A DNA stretch of 55,908 nucleotides, taken from JBCBTJ01 sp039818665. Lineage in GTDB: Bacteria > Pseudomonadota > Alphaproteobacteria > Caulobacterales > Hyphomonadaceae. Of this stretch, positions 21,386-31,907 are shown piece by piece; positions within the stretch are counted from its first letter, which is position 1; every line of letters begins with the position of its first letter. The stretch spans positions 1 through 55,908 of the forward strand of contig JBCBTJ010000017.1 in NCBI GenBank assembly GCA_039818665.1, read 5' to 3'. Below the pieces are notes generated by a model. It did not search any database. It was not told where the DNA came from and saw only the letters and a program-made list of their open reading frames with translations. The position numbers were made by a program, and so were the translations under genes.

Positions 21386-22255
21386 ATGCTTGAGATCCAA
21401 GCTTTCTTTGATTCCGACACGGCGACCGTCACCTATCTCGTTTGGGATTGTGAGACGCGCGAGGCGGCGATCATCGACCCAGTGCTCGATTATGAGCCTC
21501 ACGCCGCGCGCCTCGCGACGCGCTCGGCCGACGCAGTCTTGGCGGCGGTCGAAGCGCGCGGGCTGACGCTCGCCTGGGCGCTCGACACGCACGCGCACGC
21601 CGATCATCTCTCAGCCACAAATTACCTGCGCGAAGAAACCGGTGCGAAGATCGGTATCGGAGAGCGTATTACCGAAGTTCAGTCGGCGTTCCGGCCGATG
21701 TTCGGCGCGGGTGACGTCACGCCTGACGGCCGCCAGTTTGACCGCCTTTTTGCGGACGGCGACACCTTCCGGATCGGAGGCCTTGAGGCGCGCGTCATTC
21801 ACACCCCTGGCCATACGCCGGCGTGCGTCACCTACGTCATTGGCGGCGCCGCTTTTGTCGGCGACACGCTTTTCATGCCCGACTACGGCACAGCGCGCGC
21901 CGATTTCCCCGGCGGCGACGCGTCGACGCTTTATCGTTCCATCCAAAAGATCATGGCCCTGCCGCCCGGGACCCGCATTTTTGTCGGCCACGATTATCTG
22001 CCGGAGGGTCGCGACACCCACGCCTGGGAAACCTCCGTAGCCGAGCAGCGAGCGGCTAACGTCCACGTTCATGAGGGCGTTGACGAAGACGCCTTTGTGA
22101 CGCTGCGGACGACGCGGGACGCAACGCTCGCGGCGCCGCGGCTGATATTGCCGTCCTTACAGGTGAACATCCGCGCCGGAGCCCTGCCGCCGTCGGAGCC
22201 AGACGGGCGAGTCTATCTCAAGATCCCCTTGAACCGCCTTGGCGTCGCCAATTAA
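21386..22255 (+). CDS. Persulfide dioxygenase-like metallo-beta-lactamase-fold protein (Blh/ETHE1-like)
   Basis: 289 aa. Metal motif THAHADH (near 71-77), then TPGHTPACVTYV and VGDTLFMPDYGTARADFPGGDASTLYRSI, the ETHE1/Blh signature, and IFVGHDYLPEGR. ETHE1-type enzymes use a single iron to oxidise glutathione persulfide to sulfite. A C-terminal ~80 residues beyond the minimal domain matches the longer Blh form. ATG 21386 is preceded by AAAAGGAG (21373-21380). Divergent from the BigR-like gene across the shared operator. Expected pathway: persulfide to sulfite here, thiosulfate chemistry by the rhodanese, export by TauE/SafE. Confidence 0.88.
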   Translation: MLEIQAFFDSDTATVTYLVWDCETREAAIIDPVLDYEPHAARLATRSADAVLAAVEARGLTLAWALDTHAHADHLSATNYLREETGAKIGIGERITEVQSAFRPMFGAGDVTPDGRQFDRLFADGDTFRIGGLEARVIHTPGHTPACVTYVIGGAAFVGDTLFMPDYGTARADFPGGDASTLYRSIQKIMALPPGTRIFVGHDYLPEGRDTHAWETSVAEQRAANVHVHEGVDEDAFVTLRTTRDATLAAPRLILPSLQVNIRAGALPPSEPDGRVYLKIPLNRLGVAN

Positions 22256-22338
22256 ACGCGCCGCCGCCAACGGCCGCCGGCCTTGGAGCGCAGGCGTCGG
22301 TCCCTTAGGCTCGGCGTCGGGACGAGGAGGGCGCGCCG

Positions 22339-23166
22339 ATGACGATTTTATCAGATTTCCTGGCTAGGCGGACGCCGCCAGATCTGTACGACGCCTATTT
22401 GTCGCCGCTCTTCGATCACTGGGCCGGGAACCTGCTCGCCGCCGCGCCGCCTTCGGGCCGGGTGCTCGACATTGCGTCCGGCACCGGGATCGTCTCGCGC
22501 CGCCTGGCCGCTTCGCCGGGCGTCACCAAGGTCGACGCGCTCGACGTCGCCGCGCCCATGGTCGCCAAGGCCAAAGCCATGGGCGGCGACGCCAAGATCG
22601 CCTACGTCGAAGCGAGCGCGCTCGACTTGCCTTTCGACGGTAACGCGTTCGACGCCGCCTACTGCCAGCAAGGCCTGCAATTCTTCCCCGACCGGATCAG
22701 GGCGCTGTCGGAGGCGCGGCGCGTGCTGAAGCCCGGCGGCCGCCTCGCGGCGGCGGTGTGGACGGCGGCCTCGGACGGCAATCCGATTTTCGGCGCGTTC
22801 GAGACGGCGGTCGCGCGCCGTCTCGGCGACGATCTCATCCCCTTCGGGCCTTTTTCCCTGGGCGACCGCGACGCCATCGCCGCTGACGCCGAAGCGGCCG
22901 GACTGTCCATCATCTCCCTGGAGCGCCGCACGGCGCCGTCGCCGCTCCCGGACCCGCGCACATTCGTTTTGTTCGATCTCGTCTTCCTCGGGCGCCCGGG
23001 CCCTGACGGCGCGTTGCAGCCGCTATTCGATCCTCAGGACCCGGCGTCGGATGCTGAGATCGAGGCGCTGATGGCCGAAGTCGCCGAGGCCGCCGAACCC
23101 TATCTTGAGGACAATGGCGATGTGCGCGCGCCGATGACGGCGCATCTGCTCGTCGCCGAAGCCTAA
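22339..23166 (+). CDS. Class I SAM-dependent methyltransferase
   Basis: 275 aa. Motif I VLDIASGTGIVSRRLA (43-58), acidic residue of motif II in VDALDVAAPMVAKAK, motif III region FDAAYCQQGLQFFPDRIRALSEARRVLKPGGRLAAAVW. This is the UbiE/Methyltransf_11 type that often methylates lipids, quinones or small molecules; the substrate cannot be inferred. GAGGAGGG upstream of ATG. It follows the MBL gene by 83 bases on the same strand, so it may or may not share its transcript. The stop overlaps that of convergent truB by 4 bases. It is the last gene of the insert between truB and rpsO. Confidence 0.85.
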   Translation: MTILSDFLARRTPPDLYDAYLSPLFDHWAGNLLAAAPPSGRVLDIASGTGIVSRRLAASPGVTKVDALDVAAPMVAKAKAMGGDAKIAYVEASALDLPFDGNAFDAAYCQQGLQFFPDRIRALSEARRVLKPGGRLAAAVWTAASDGNPIFGAFETAVARRLGDDLIPFGPFSLGDRDAIAADAEAAGLSIISLERRTAPSPLPDPRTFVLFDLVFLGRPGPDGALQPLFDPQDPASDAEIEALMAEVAEAAEPYLEDNGDVRAPMTAHLLVAEA

Positions 23167-24107
23167 ATCTGAAACACGCGCGTCGGCTGAAAACGGCCCG
23201 CGCGCACTTCGCCGAGCGCGACCGCCGTGTCCCCGCAAAGCGCGAGCGCCAGGCGATCGCCTTCGCCCTCGGCGTTTTGTTCGGCCCGCCATACCTCGAC
23301 CACATGAGGCAGCAGCACGATGGCGCGGCCTTGTTTCAGCTGGGACATCTCCGCCGGATCGACGGGGAGGGCGGGCACGTCGTCCAGCGGCGCCTGGACC
23401 GGGGCGAGCGCGGCGAGGCGTTGGGCCGCGTCGGCCATGTCTTCGATCTCCGACAGCGGCGTCGCATTGGCCGCTTCAAACCCGCCGACCCGGGTGCGGC
23501 GCAACTGGCTCACATGCCCCTCGGCCCCCAAATCCGCCGCAAGATCGCGGGCGAGCGCGCGCACATAGAACCCCTTGCCGCAGCAAACGCGCAAAACGAC
23601 ATGAGCGGCGTCTGGCGCGTCCGCCACCTCCGCCTCGTAGACCGTCACCGGCCGACGCTCCAGTTCGAACGCCTCTCCGTCGCGCGCGAGATCATAAGCT
23701 CGCGCGCCGTCCACCTTGATGGCGGAGTATTTCGGCGGGACCTGCTCGATGTCGCCGACATAGGCCTTCAGCGCGTCCCCCACCGCCTCCGGCGATGGGC
23801 GAACGTCGGAGGTCGCGATCACCGCGCCTTCCTTGTCCTGACTTTCGGTGGAGACGCCCCATTCCACGGTGAAGACGTATTCCTTGTCGGCCTCCATGGC
23901 CCAATTGACTGTCTTCGTCGCTTCGCCGAACGCGATCGGCAGCACCCCGTCGGCCAGCGGATCCAAAGTCCCGCCATGGCCGACTTTCTGCGCGTTGTAG
24001 AGCCGCTTCAGCGCGCCCACCGCCTGGGTCGAGGTCATGTCGAGCGGCTTGTATAGATTGAGCCATCCGTGAACCGGATCGCCCTTGCGTTTGCGCTGGC
24101 GCGCCAT
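23163..24107 (-). CDS. truB: tRNA pseudouridine(55) synthase TruB
   Basis: 314 aa. HGWLNLYKPLDMTSTQAV is the family N-terminus; the catalytic loop is KVGHGGTLDPLADGVLPIAFGEATK, with Asp in GGTLDPLA. KYSAIKVDGARAYDLARDGE and the C-terminal FYVRALARDLAADLG segment match. Makes pseudouridine 55 in the T-loop of tRNAs. Start ATG 24107 with AAGGAC upstream; the frame open to 24221 is not TruB-like. It follows rbfA by 52 bases as usual. Confidence 0.96.
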   Translation of the reverse strand: MARQRKRKGDPVHGWLNLYKPLDMTSTQAVGALKRLYNAQKVGHGGTLDPLADGVLPIAFGEATKTVNWAMEADKEYVFTVEWGVSTESQDKEGAVIATSDVRPSPEAVGDALKAYVGDIEQVPPKYSAIKVDGARAYDLARDGEAFELERRPVTVYEAEVADAPDAAHVVLRVCCGKGFYVRALARDLAADLGAEGHVSQLRRTRVGGFEAANATPLSEIEDMADAAQRLAALAPVQAPLDDVPALPVDPAEMSQLKQGRAIVLLPHVVEVWRAEQNAEGEGDRLALALCGDTAVALGEVRAGRFQPTRVFQI

Positions 24108-24159
24108 CGGGTAAGTCCTTCTCTTCGCCCGCCCGCGGTTCGAACGCGGGGTGCGGGCC

Positions 24160-24564
24160 TTAATCGTCCTTGCGTACGTCGCGCTGAACGGCCTCGCTGT
24201 CGAGCAGCCGATCCATCGCATAACCCGCGTCGTAGGAGGTGTCCGCCACGAAGCGCAGCTGTGGCGTGAACTTCATGTCGATCGACCGACCAAGCCGCCC
24301 GCGCAAAAACCCGGCGGCGCGGTTAAGCGCGTCCGCCACGCGCGCGCCGTGCTCGGCGTCCCTATCGCCCAATGGACTGCAGAACACAGTCGCATGTTTC
24401 AGATCAGGCGACGCGCGCACCTCGCCAATGGTGATTGAGACGTCCTGAAGCTCCGGATCGCGAAACGCTTCACGCGTTAGAATGTCGACGAGCGCATGTC
24501 GGATCAGCTCGCCCGCTCGCAATTGGCGCTGCGACGGCTCGAGAGCGGCGGGGCGGCGGGCCAA
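24160..24564 (-). CDS. rbfA: 30S ribosome-binding factor A
   Basis: 134 aa from TTG 24564 (ARRPAALEPSQRQLRAGELIRHAL...). This follows the TAG stop of the YcxB-like gene by 2 bases, with GGAGCGG about 8 bases upstream. KH-like domain with VSITIGEVRASPDLKHATVFCSPLGD and NRAAGFLRGRLGRSIDMKFTPQLRFVADTSYDAGYAMDRLL. It binds 16S helix 1 and the 5' region during late 30S maturation and cold adaptation. The frame is open to 24636, but the added Arg-rich residues lie inside the upstream gene and are unlike RbfA. Confidence 0.95.
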   Translation of the reverse strand: MARRPAALEPSQRQLRAGELIRHALVDILTREAFRDPELQDVSITIGEVRASPDLKHATVFCSPLGDRDAEHGARVADALNRAAGFLRGRLGRSIDMKFTPQLRFVADTSYDAGYAMDRLLDSEAVQRDVRKDD

Positions 24565-24566
24565 GG

Positions 24567-25094
24567 CTAAGCCGCTCCGGCTCGGTCGGCGACGCGGCTT
24601 TGGAACGCTTCGCGCGCCGCAGCGTCGCCAAACCATCGATCGGGCACCACCAGCGCTTCAGCGCCGTCCGGCAGAATGGCGGTGAAGCCGCGACCGTTTC
24701 GCACGTCGCGGACCGCCGGCCAGCCAATGCGGGTCTCAATCTCGCCGCGCCGGACGATCAGGCCCGCTTCCGTCGCCGACACGCTTGTCTCAAGGCTTGT
24801 CTCGCCGGCCCGCCCGGCTTCATGGCGGTAAGACCACCGCATGAAGATGAGATACCAGGCGATGCCCGTCAGCGCCGCGATCATGGCGGAGAACAGCACC
24901 GACCAATAGTCTCCGAAACCGATTACGTGGAAGGCCCGGTCGCTGACCAAACCCATGCCGGCCGCGATGATCGGGGCGGTGACGCCCGCATAGTAGACCG
25001 CCGTCGGCCCCACTGTGCCGCTGCGCGTCAGCCGGGTCAGTTTCTTGACGTCTCCGCGCGTGAGGGCCCCGGAAACGGTAACGGCGTCAGTCAT
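24567..25094 (-). CDS. YcxB-like membrane protein of unknown function
   Basis: 175 aa. ATG 25094. Two hydrophobic segments (about 33-52 and 63-86: AVYYAGVTAPIIAAGMGLV, WSVLFSAMIAALTGIAWYLIFM) are followed by a cytosolic beta-rich part, ETSVSATEAGLIVRRGEIETRIGWPAVRDV, in the manner of YcxB/YcxB-like PH-type domains. It lies between infB and rbfA, 11 bases after infB and 2 bases before the rbfA start. That is an unusual position, since rbfA normally follows infB directly. Co-transcription is essentially certain; function unknown. Confidence 0.7.
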   Translation of the reverse strand: MTDAVTVSGALTRGDVKKLTRLTRSGTVGPTAVYYAGVTAPIIAAGMGLVSDRAFHVIGFGDYWSVLFSAMIAALTGIAWYLIFMRWSYRHEAGRAGETSLETSVSATEAGLIVRRGEIETRIGWPAVRDVRNGRGFTAILPDGAEALVVPDRWFGDAAAREAFQSRVADRAGAA

Positions 25095-25105
25095 GCAAGG
25101 CGGCC

Positions 25106-27688
<2,583 letters not shown>

Positions 27689-27744
27689 TCGACCTCAACT
27701 TATCAATACCAAAACCGACCCGCATCGCCTGCGCGCCGCACCGT

Positions 27745-28401
27745 TCACCGATCTCTACCAGAGAACCAGGAGTCCTCGGGACGGGGCCTGAAACCAGTCA
27801 AGCGCGCATACGCGATGCGCCACTTGTCTGAGAAGGCCCCGGCGACGATCAGCCCGTGTATCACACGCGGGCGCCCGAAGGCCATGCCCAATTCCGCAGA
27901 CGACAGCGCCCCGGCGACCGAAACAGGGTCGTGCAGCGCCTTCGCCAGCGAAACCACTTTGCGCCGCCCGTCTTCTGCGCCGTCCGACGCTTCCAACAGG
28001 CAGCCCGGCGCCTCCTTTTTGAGGGCCGCGCGAACTTGATCGAAACCCAAGATCGCAGCGCCGCTGCGCCGCGCCAAGCCCAACAGGCCCTGGCACTGTT
28101 TCAGCAGCAACGCCTCCACCATGTCGGCGAGGTCGGCGGGAATTTCAACCGGTTGCTTGAGGCTGCGCGCAAAGGCGCCCTTCGCCGCAGCGTCGCAGAC
28201 GGCCTTGCGATCGGCCTTCACCCAGACACCGCGGCCGGGCAGGCGCGCGGCGACGTCTGGGGTCAGCGCACCGTCGGGCGCGCGGGCGAAACGGATCATC
28301 TCCGTCTGCGCCAGGCGTTCGCGAGTCGCGGCGCACTGGCGGACGGGACCGTCAGCCGGGGCGGTCAGGCCGCGCGTATCATTCGTTGACTGGCGCGGCA
28401 T
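27745..28401 (-). CDS. ylxR: YlxR-family RNA-binding protein with L7Ae-like C-terminal domain
   Basis: 218 aa. ATG 28401 overlaps the end of nusA by 23 bases. The YlxR (DUF448) domain is at about 20-95: RQCAATRERLAQTEMIRFARAPDG... and LPGRGVWVKADRKAVCDAAAKGAFARSLKQPV, with the family's CxxT/R site as CAATR. The C-terminal half (LLLKQCQGLLGLARRSGAAILGFDQVRAALKK) is an L7Ae/YlxQ-like fold, the fused arrangement common in alphaproteobacteria. Presumed nucleic-acid binder acting in the nusA/infB operon; YlxR is reported to affect RNase P and transcription in Firmicutes. Confidence 0.9.
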   Translation of the reverse strand: MPRQSTNDTRGLTAPADGPVRQCAATRERLAQTEMIRFARAPDGALTPDVAARLPGRGVWVKADRKAVCDAAAKGAFARSLKQPVEIPADLADMVEALLLKQCQGLLGLARRSGAAILGFDQVRAALKKEAPGCLLEASDGAEDGRRKVVSLAKALHDPVSVAGALSSAELGMAFGRPRVIHGLIVAGAFSDKWRIAYARLTGFRPRPEDSWFSGRDR

Positions 28402-30094
28402 CTTCGCCGCCCTCCGCCGGTTCGCCGCCAAGCTCGCCCAGTGCGAGCAGCGCTTTTTCTTCGTCCGTCAGCTCCAGTTCCTCGCCGAGCGCGTCGGCGG
28501 CCATTTGCGCTTCAAGCTCGTCGAGCGCGTCTTGTTCGATCCACCCCGCAATGACGCGGGCGCGCATGATGAAGATGTTGGCGTCGTCCTTGCGCATTTC
28601 GCCTTTCGCCAAGATGCCCGGCTGAAAGACCGGCTTGCCGTCCGGACCAGGCTCGCGCCAGCCGGTGATGTCGTCCGGCACCAGGCCGGCCACATCGTCC
28701 ACCGTCTTCACATCGTTTTCGCCGAATTTCACCGCGAAGCCCGGCGTCATGCCGTCGAGCTCCATGACGGCGTCTTCCACGCCCAGTTCGATGCGGCGCG
28801 CATTCTGCTCTTCCGCCAGCCGGTCGAGATATTCGCGGGCGCGCTCTTGGATCTCCGCGGCCACTTCCTCGTCGAAGCCCTCGATCGTGATGAAGTCCTC
28901 GGCCGGCACGTAGGCGATCTCTTCCACGGTCTCGAAGCCCTCCGACGCCAGCAGCTGGGCCAGCGTTTCGTCGGCGTCGAGCGCGCGCATGAAGAGGGCG
29001 GTGCGCTCGGCGAACTCCTTCTGGTAACGTTCGGAATCGGCCGTCTCGGTGATCAGGTCGATCTGCCAGCCAGAGAGCTGGGAGGCGAGGCGGACGTTTT
29101 GTCCGCGCCGGCCGATGGCGAGCGGGAACTGATCGTCGGCGACGACCACCTCGACCCGGTTCTCATCCTCGTCCAGCACCACTTTCGAGACTTCGGCCGG
29201 CTGCAGCGCGTTCACGATGAAGGTCGCATCGTCCTCGCTCCAGGGAATGATGTCGATTTTCTCGCCCGACAGCTCTCCGACCACCGCCTGGACGCGCGCG
29301 CCCCGCATGCCGACGCAAGCGCCGACCGGGTCGATTGCGCTGTCATTGGAGATGACGCCGATTTTCGCCCGGGATCCCGGATCGCGGGCGCAAGCGCGGA
29401 TATTGATGACGCCGTCATAGACCTCCGGCACCTCCTGGGCGAACAGCTTCACCATGAAGTCCGGATGGGCGCGCGAAAGGAAGATCTGCGGGCCCTTCGC
29501 CTCGCGGCTCACCTTGTAGAGATAGGCGCGCACGCGGTCGCCGTTCTGGAAGTTCTCCCGCGGGATCCCGTCATTGCGTCGAATGATGCCCTCGGCCCGG
29601 CCGAGGTCGACGATCACGTGGCCGTACTCCACGCGTTTGACGATGCCGTTCAGCACCTCGCCGACGCGGTCTTTAAACTCCTCATACTGACGGTCGCGTT
29701 CGGCGTCGCGGACCTTCTGCATGATCACTTGCTTGGCCGATTGAGCGGCGACGCGGCCGAAATCGAAGGGCGGCAACTCTTCCTTGATCTCGTCGCCGAG
29801 ATCGAGCTCCGCGTCGATTTTCTTCGCCTCAGTCAGCGGGATCTGCTGGACCGGGTCCTCCAATTCTTCGTCCGGCACGACGGTCTGGATGCGCCAGAGG
29901 GTCTGCTCGCCTGTATCCACGTCGATGATCGCGCGAATGTCGTGCTCTTGGCCGTAGCGGGCCTTGGCAGCTTTTTCGATCGCCTCCTGCATCGCATCGA
30001 TGACGATGGCCTTGTCGATGGCCTTCTCCTCTGCGACCGCCTTTGCGATCTGCAGGATTTCGAGGCGGTTGGCTGAAACACCGATGGCGCTCAT
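28379..30094 (-). CDS. nusA: Transcription termination/antitermination factor NusA
   Basis: 571 aa. RNA-polymerase-binding N-terminal domain (about 1-130), S1 domain (about 135-200, with GVIRRNDGIPRENFQNGDRVRAYLYKV-like strands), then tandem KH domains (VGACVGMRGARVQAVVGELSGEKIDIIPW; FPLAIGRRGQNVRLASQLSGWQIDL). Two C-terminal helix-hairpin-helix acidic repeats follow, then a short acidic tail (DEEKALLALGELGGEPAEGG). Controls pausing, termination and antitermination. Follows rimP by 9 bases, as in all proteobacteria. Confidence 0.97.
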   Translation of the reverse strand: MSAIGVSANRLEILQIAKAVAEEKAIDKAIVIDAMQEAIEKAAKARYGQEHDIRAIIDVDTGEQTLWRIQTVVPDEELEDPVQQIPLTEAKKIDAELDLGDEIKEELPPFDFGRVAAQSAKQVIMQKVRDAERDRQYEEFKDRVGEVLNGIVKRVEYGHVIVDLGRAEGIIRRNDGIPRENFQNGDRVRAYLYKVSREAKGPQIFLSRAHPDFMVKLFAQEVPEVYDGVINIRACARDPGSRAKIGVISNDSAIDPVGACVGMRGARVQAVVGELSGEKIDIIPWSEDDATFIVNALQPAEVSKVVLDEDENRVEVVVADDQFPLAIGRRGQNVRLASQLSGWQIDLITETADSERYQKEFAERTALFMRALDADETLAQLLASEGFETVEEIAYVPAEDFITIEGFDEEVAAEIQERAREYLDRLAEEQNARRIELGVEDAVMELDGMTPGFAVKFGENDVKTVDDVAGLVPDDITGWREPGPDGKPVFQPGILAKGEMRKDDANIFIMRARVIAGWIEQDALDELEAQMAADALGEELELTDEEKALLALGELGGEPAEGGEDAAPVNE

Positions 30095-30103
30095 GGCGGT
30101 CTC

Positions 30104-30691
30104 CTAAGCGTGCGCGTTGTCCGCGTCTTCTTCGTCACTCTCGTCGATCTCGAAGTCGTCGAGATCCTCTTCGCCCGGCTGCGGCGGCAATCCGCCGGCC
30201 GCCCGGGCCGCATCGATCAAAGCGTCCGTCAGGATGAGGGAGGCTTTGCTCATTTCATCAAGCTTGGCGGCGAGTTCGCTCTCGTCGTCCAGCTGCAGCG
30301 TCACGCCGTCTTCGGTTTCGCCCGTGATGACGCCCTTGAAGCGCCGTCGTCCGTCCAGCGGCCGCGCTAGTTCGATTTTCGCGGCGTGACCCGTCCAGCG
30401 CCCGAAGTCGCCTGGTCGCGTGAGCGGCCTGTCGATGCCAGGCGTCGACACTTCCAGCACGTAGGCGTCGGGCAGGGGATCGTGCGCTTCCAATAGAGGA
30501 GATATGGCGCGCGACAGGTCCGCGCAATCCTCGACTGAGGCGAGCGCGCCGCCGGCCTTGTCGATCATAATCTGCAGAACCGGCCGCTTTCCACCCGACA
30601 CGCGCAAGCGCACCACCTCGTGGCCGAGGCGTTCAGCCTCGGGCGCCACCAGCGCCAGAATGCGCGTCTCTTGCTCTGTGATCGCGATCAC
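30104..30691 (-). CDS. rimP: Ribosome maturation factor RimP
   Basis: 195 aa. GTG start at 30691 with GGAAGG about 9 bases upstream. N-terminal domain ILALVAPEAERLGHEVVRLRVSGGKRPVLQIMIDKAGG, then DCADLSRAISPLLEAHDPLPDAYVLEVSTPGIDRPLTRPGDFGRWTGHAAKIELA, the RimP signature. The acidic C-terminal extension (EEDLDDFEIDESDEEDADN) is longer than in E. coli but normal for alphaproteobacteria. Acts in 30S maturation. First gene of the nusA operon here, separated from cspA by a terminator. Confidence 0.96.
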   Translation of the reverse strand: MIAITEQETRILALVAPEAERLGHEVVRLRVSGGKRPVLQIMIDKAGGALASVEDCADLSRAISPLLEAHDPLPDAYVLEVSTPGIDRPLTRPGDFGRWTGHAAKIELARPLDGRRRFKGVITGETEDGVTLQLDDESELAAKLDEMSKASLILTDALIDAARAAGGLPPQPGEEDLDDFEIDESDEEDADNAHA

Positions 30692-30712
30692 GCGGCCATG
30701 CCTTCCGAAATG

Positions 30713-30743
30713 AAAAGCGGCGGCCCCGTTCCCGGAGCCGCCG
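30713..30743 (-). terminator. Terminator after cspA
   Basis: CGGCGGC (30718-30724) and GCCGCCG (30737-30743) with a 12-base loop; on the minus strand it is followed by CTTTTCATTT. It lies between cspA and the rimP start. Confidence 0.7.
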
Positions 30744-30809
30744 CCGATATGTTTTCGACTTGCCGCCTAAATAGGCGCTCAGACGGCGCCTGTCGACCGC
30801 TTTCTTACG

Positions 30810-31019
30810 TCACAGCACTTTCAGATCCACGGCCGAGGTCTTGCCTCGCCGTTCGTCAGTGTGCAGCTCGTAGGAAATGGACTGGTCTTCCTTCAGCGTC
30901 TGCAGTCCGGAGCGCTCGACCGCGGAAATGTGAACGAAGACGTCATTGCCGCCTTCGTCCGGCTTGATGAAGCCGTATCCCTTTTGGTCGTTGAACCACT
31001 TTACTTTTCCCGTCGCCAT
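30810..31019 (-). CDS. Cold-shock protein (CspA family)
   Basis: 69 aa, a single cold-shock domain with RNP1 KGYGFI and RNP2 VFVHIS and the start GKVKWFNDQKGYGFIKPDEGG. RNA chaperone binding single-stranded nucleic acids. ATG 31019 preceded by CGGGAG. A 155-base leader separates it from the trmB stop; cold-shock leaders often carry thermoregulatory structure, but I identify none with confidence. It lies between trmB and rimP, which are usually adjacent in this lineage. Confidence 0.95.
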   Translation of the reverse strand: MATGKVKWFNDQKGYGFIKPDEGGNDVFVHISAVERSGLQTLKEDQSISYELHTDERRGKTSAVDLKVL

Positions 31020-31174
31020 ATTCGGCTCCCGTATAGTTAAATCGACACGTCGGCCATGGGCCGCCTACGCGTATCGAAACGGGAGGAAGATCGAGAGCCG
31101 CCGGTCCGACGGGGTCTTCGCATTCAGACCGACCGTATTCGATGGCCGGAAGGGCTCATGAATGGGCCGCCGGG

Positions 31175-31882
31175 TCAAGCGGAATCGGCCGCTGACGCCC
31201 GTCTCACAAACTCGAACCACACCGGCGCGCAGTCCCCGAGGCGCTTGGCTTCATAGCGCGTCATTATGTGATCGGCGGGCGGTCGGCGCCAATCGTCGGC
31301 GCGCTCCGCTGCCCAATCGAAGCCGCCATGGGCGAGGAACCGCCACAGCGCTTCGTCCGCATAGGATCTCACATCGGTGGCGAAGCGGACGCGCCCGGCT
31401 GGCGCGAGCGCCCGCCAGAGCGCGCTCAGAAAGTCCGGCTGGATCAGCCGCCGCTTGTGATGGCGCGTCTTCGGCCATGGGTCGGGGAAGAGGATGAACA
31501 CGCGCGCGATGGAGGCGTCGGCGAGCCGGTCGATCACCTCGCGCGCATCCTCCATGTGCAGGCGGACATTGGCGAGTCCGTCCTCCTCAATCGCGGAAAT
31601 CGCCTTCGCCATGCCTTCGATGAAAGGTTCGCAGCCGATGAAGCCAATGTCCGGATGGCGGGCCGACTGGCCGGCCAGATGCTCGCCGCCGCCGAAGCCG
31701 ATTTCGAGCCAAACCTCCCGCGCCTGGTCGAAGAGCGAGGCCGGGTCGAGCGCGTGCGGATCGCTGTCCGGCACCGCGAGGTCCGGCAAGCGCAGGTCGA
31801 TCAAGGCCTGCTGGCGCGGCGAGAGCGGGCGCCCGCCGGTGCGGCCGAACGTTCGGATAGGGCGATGGCGCGGCTCGCTCAT
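31175..31882 (-). CDS. trmB: tRNA (guanine-N7)-methyltransferase
   Basis: 235 aa. SAM motif WLEIGFGGGEHLAGQSARHP (58-77), IGCEPFIEGMAKAI, the substrate loop IFILFPDPWPKTRHHKRRL-like (V-FILFPDPWPKTRHHKRRLIQ) and ATDVRSYADEAL. Methylates G46 in the variable loop of tRNAs. ATG 31882. Follows the GT-C-like membrane protein gene by 25 bases on the same strand, so read-through from the glycolipid operon is possible. In rhizobial relatives metK lies directly upstream. Confidence 0.96.
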   Translation of the reverse strand: MSEPRHRPIRTFGRTGGRPLSPRQQALIDLRLPDLAVPDSDPHALDPASLFDQAREVWLEIGFGGGEHLAGQSARHPDIGFIGCEPFIEGMAKAISAIEEDGLANVRLHMEDAREVIDRLADASIARVFILFPDPWPKTRHHKRRLIQPDFLSALWRALAPAGRVRFATDVRSYADEALWRFLAHGGFDWAAERADDWRRPPADHIMTRYEAKRLGDCAPVWFEFVRRASAADSA

Positions 31883-31907
31883 GCCCCGCTATGTCGCGCG
31901 CGGCGGC

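Noticed and set aside
28121..30076. 651-codon open frame on the plus strand across nusA
   Set aside because: Shadow of nusA; composition (Asp/His/Arg/Leu-rich) is typical of the reverse of a high-GC gene and no motif is visible.
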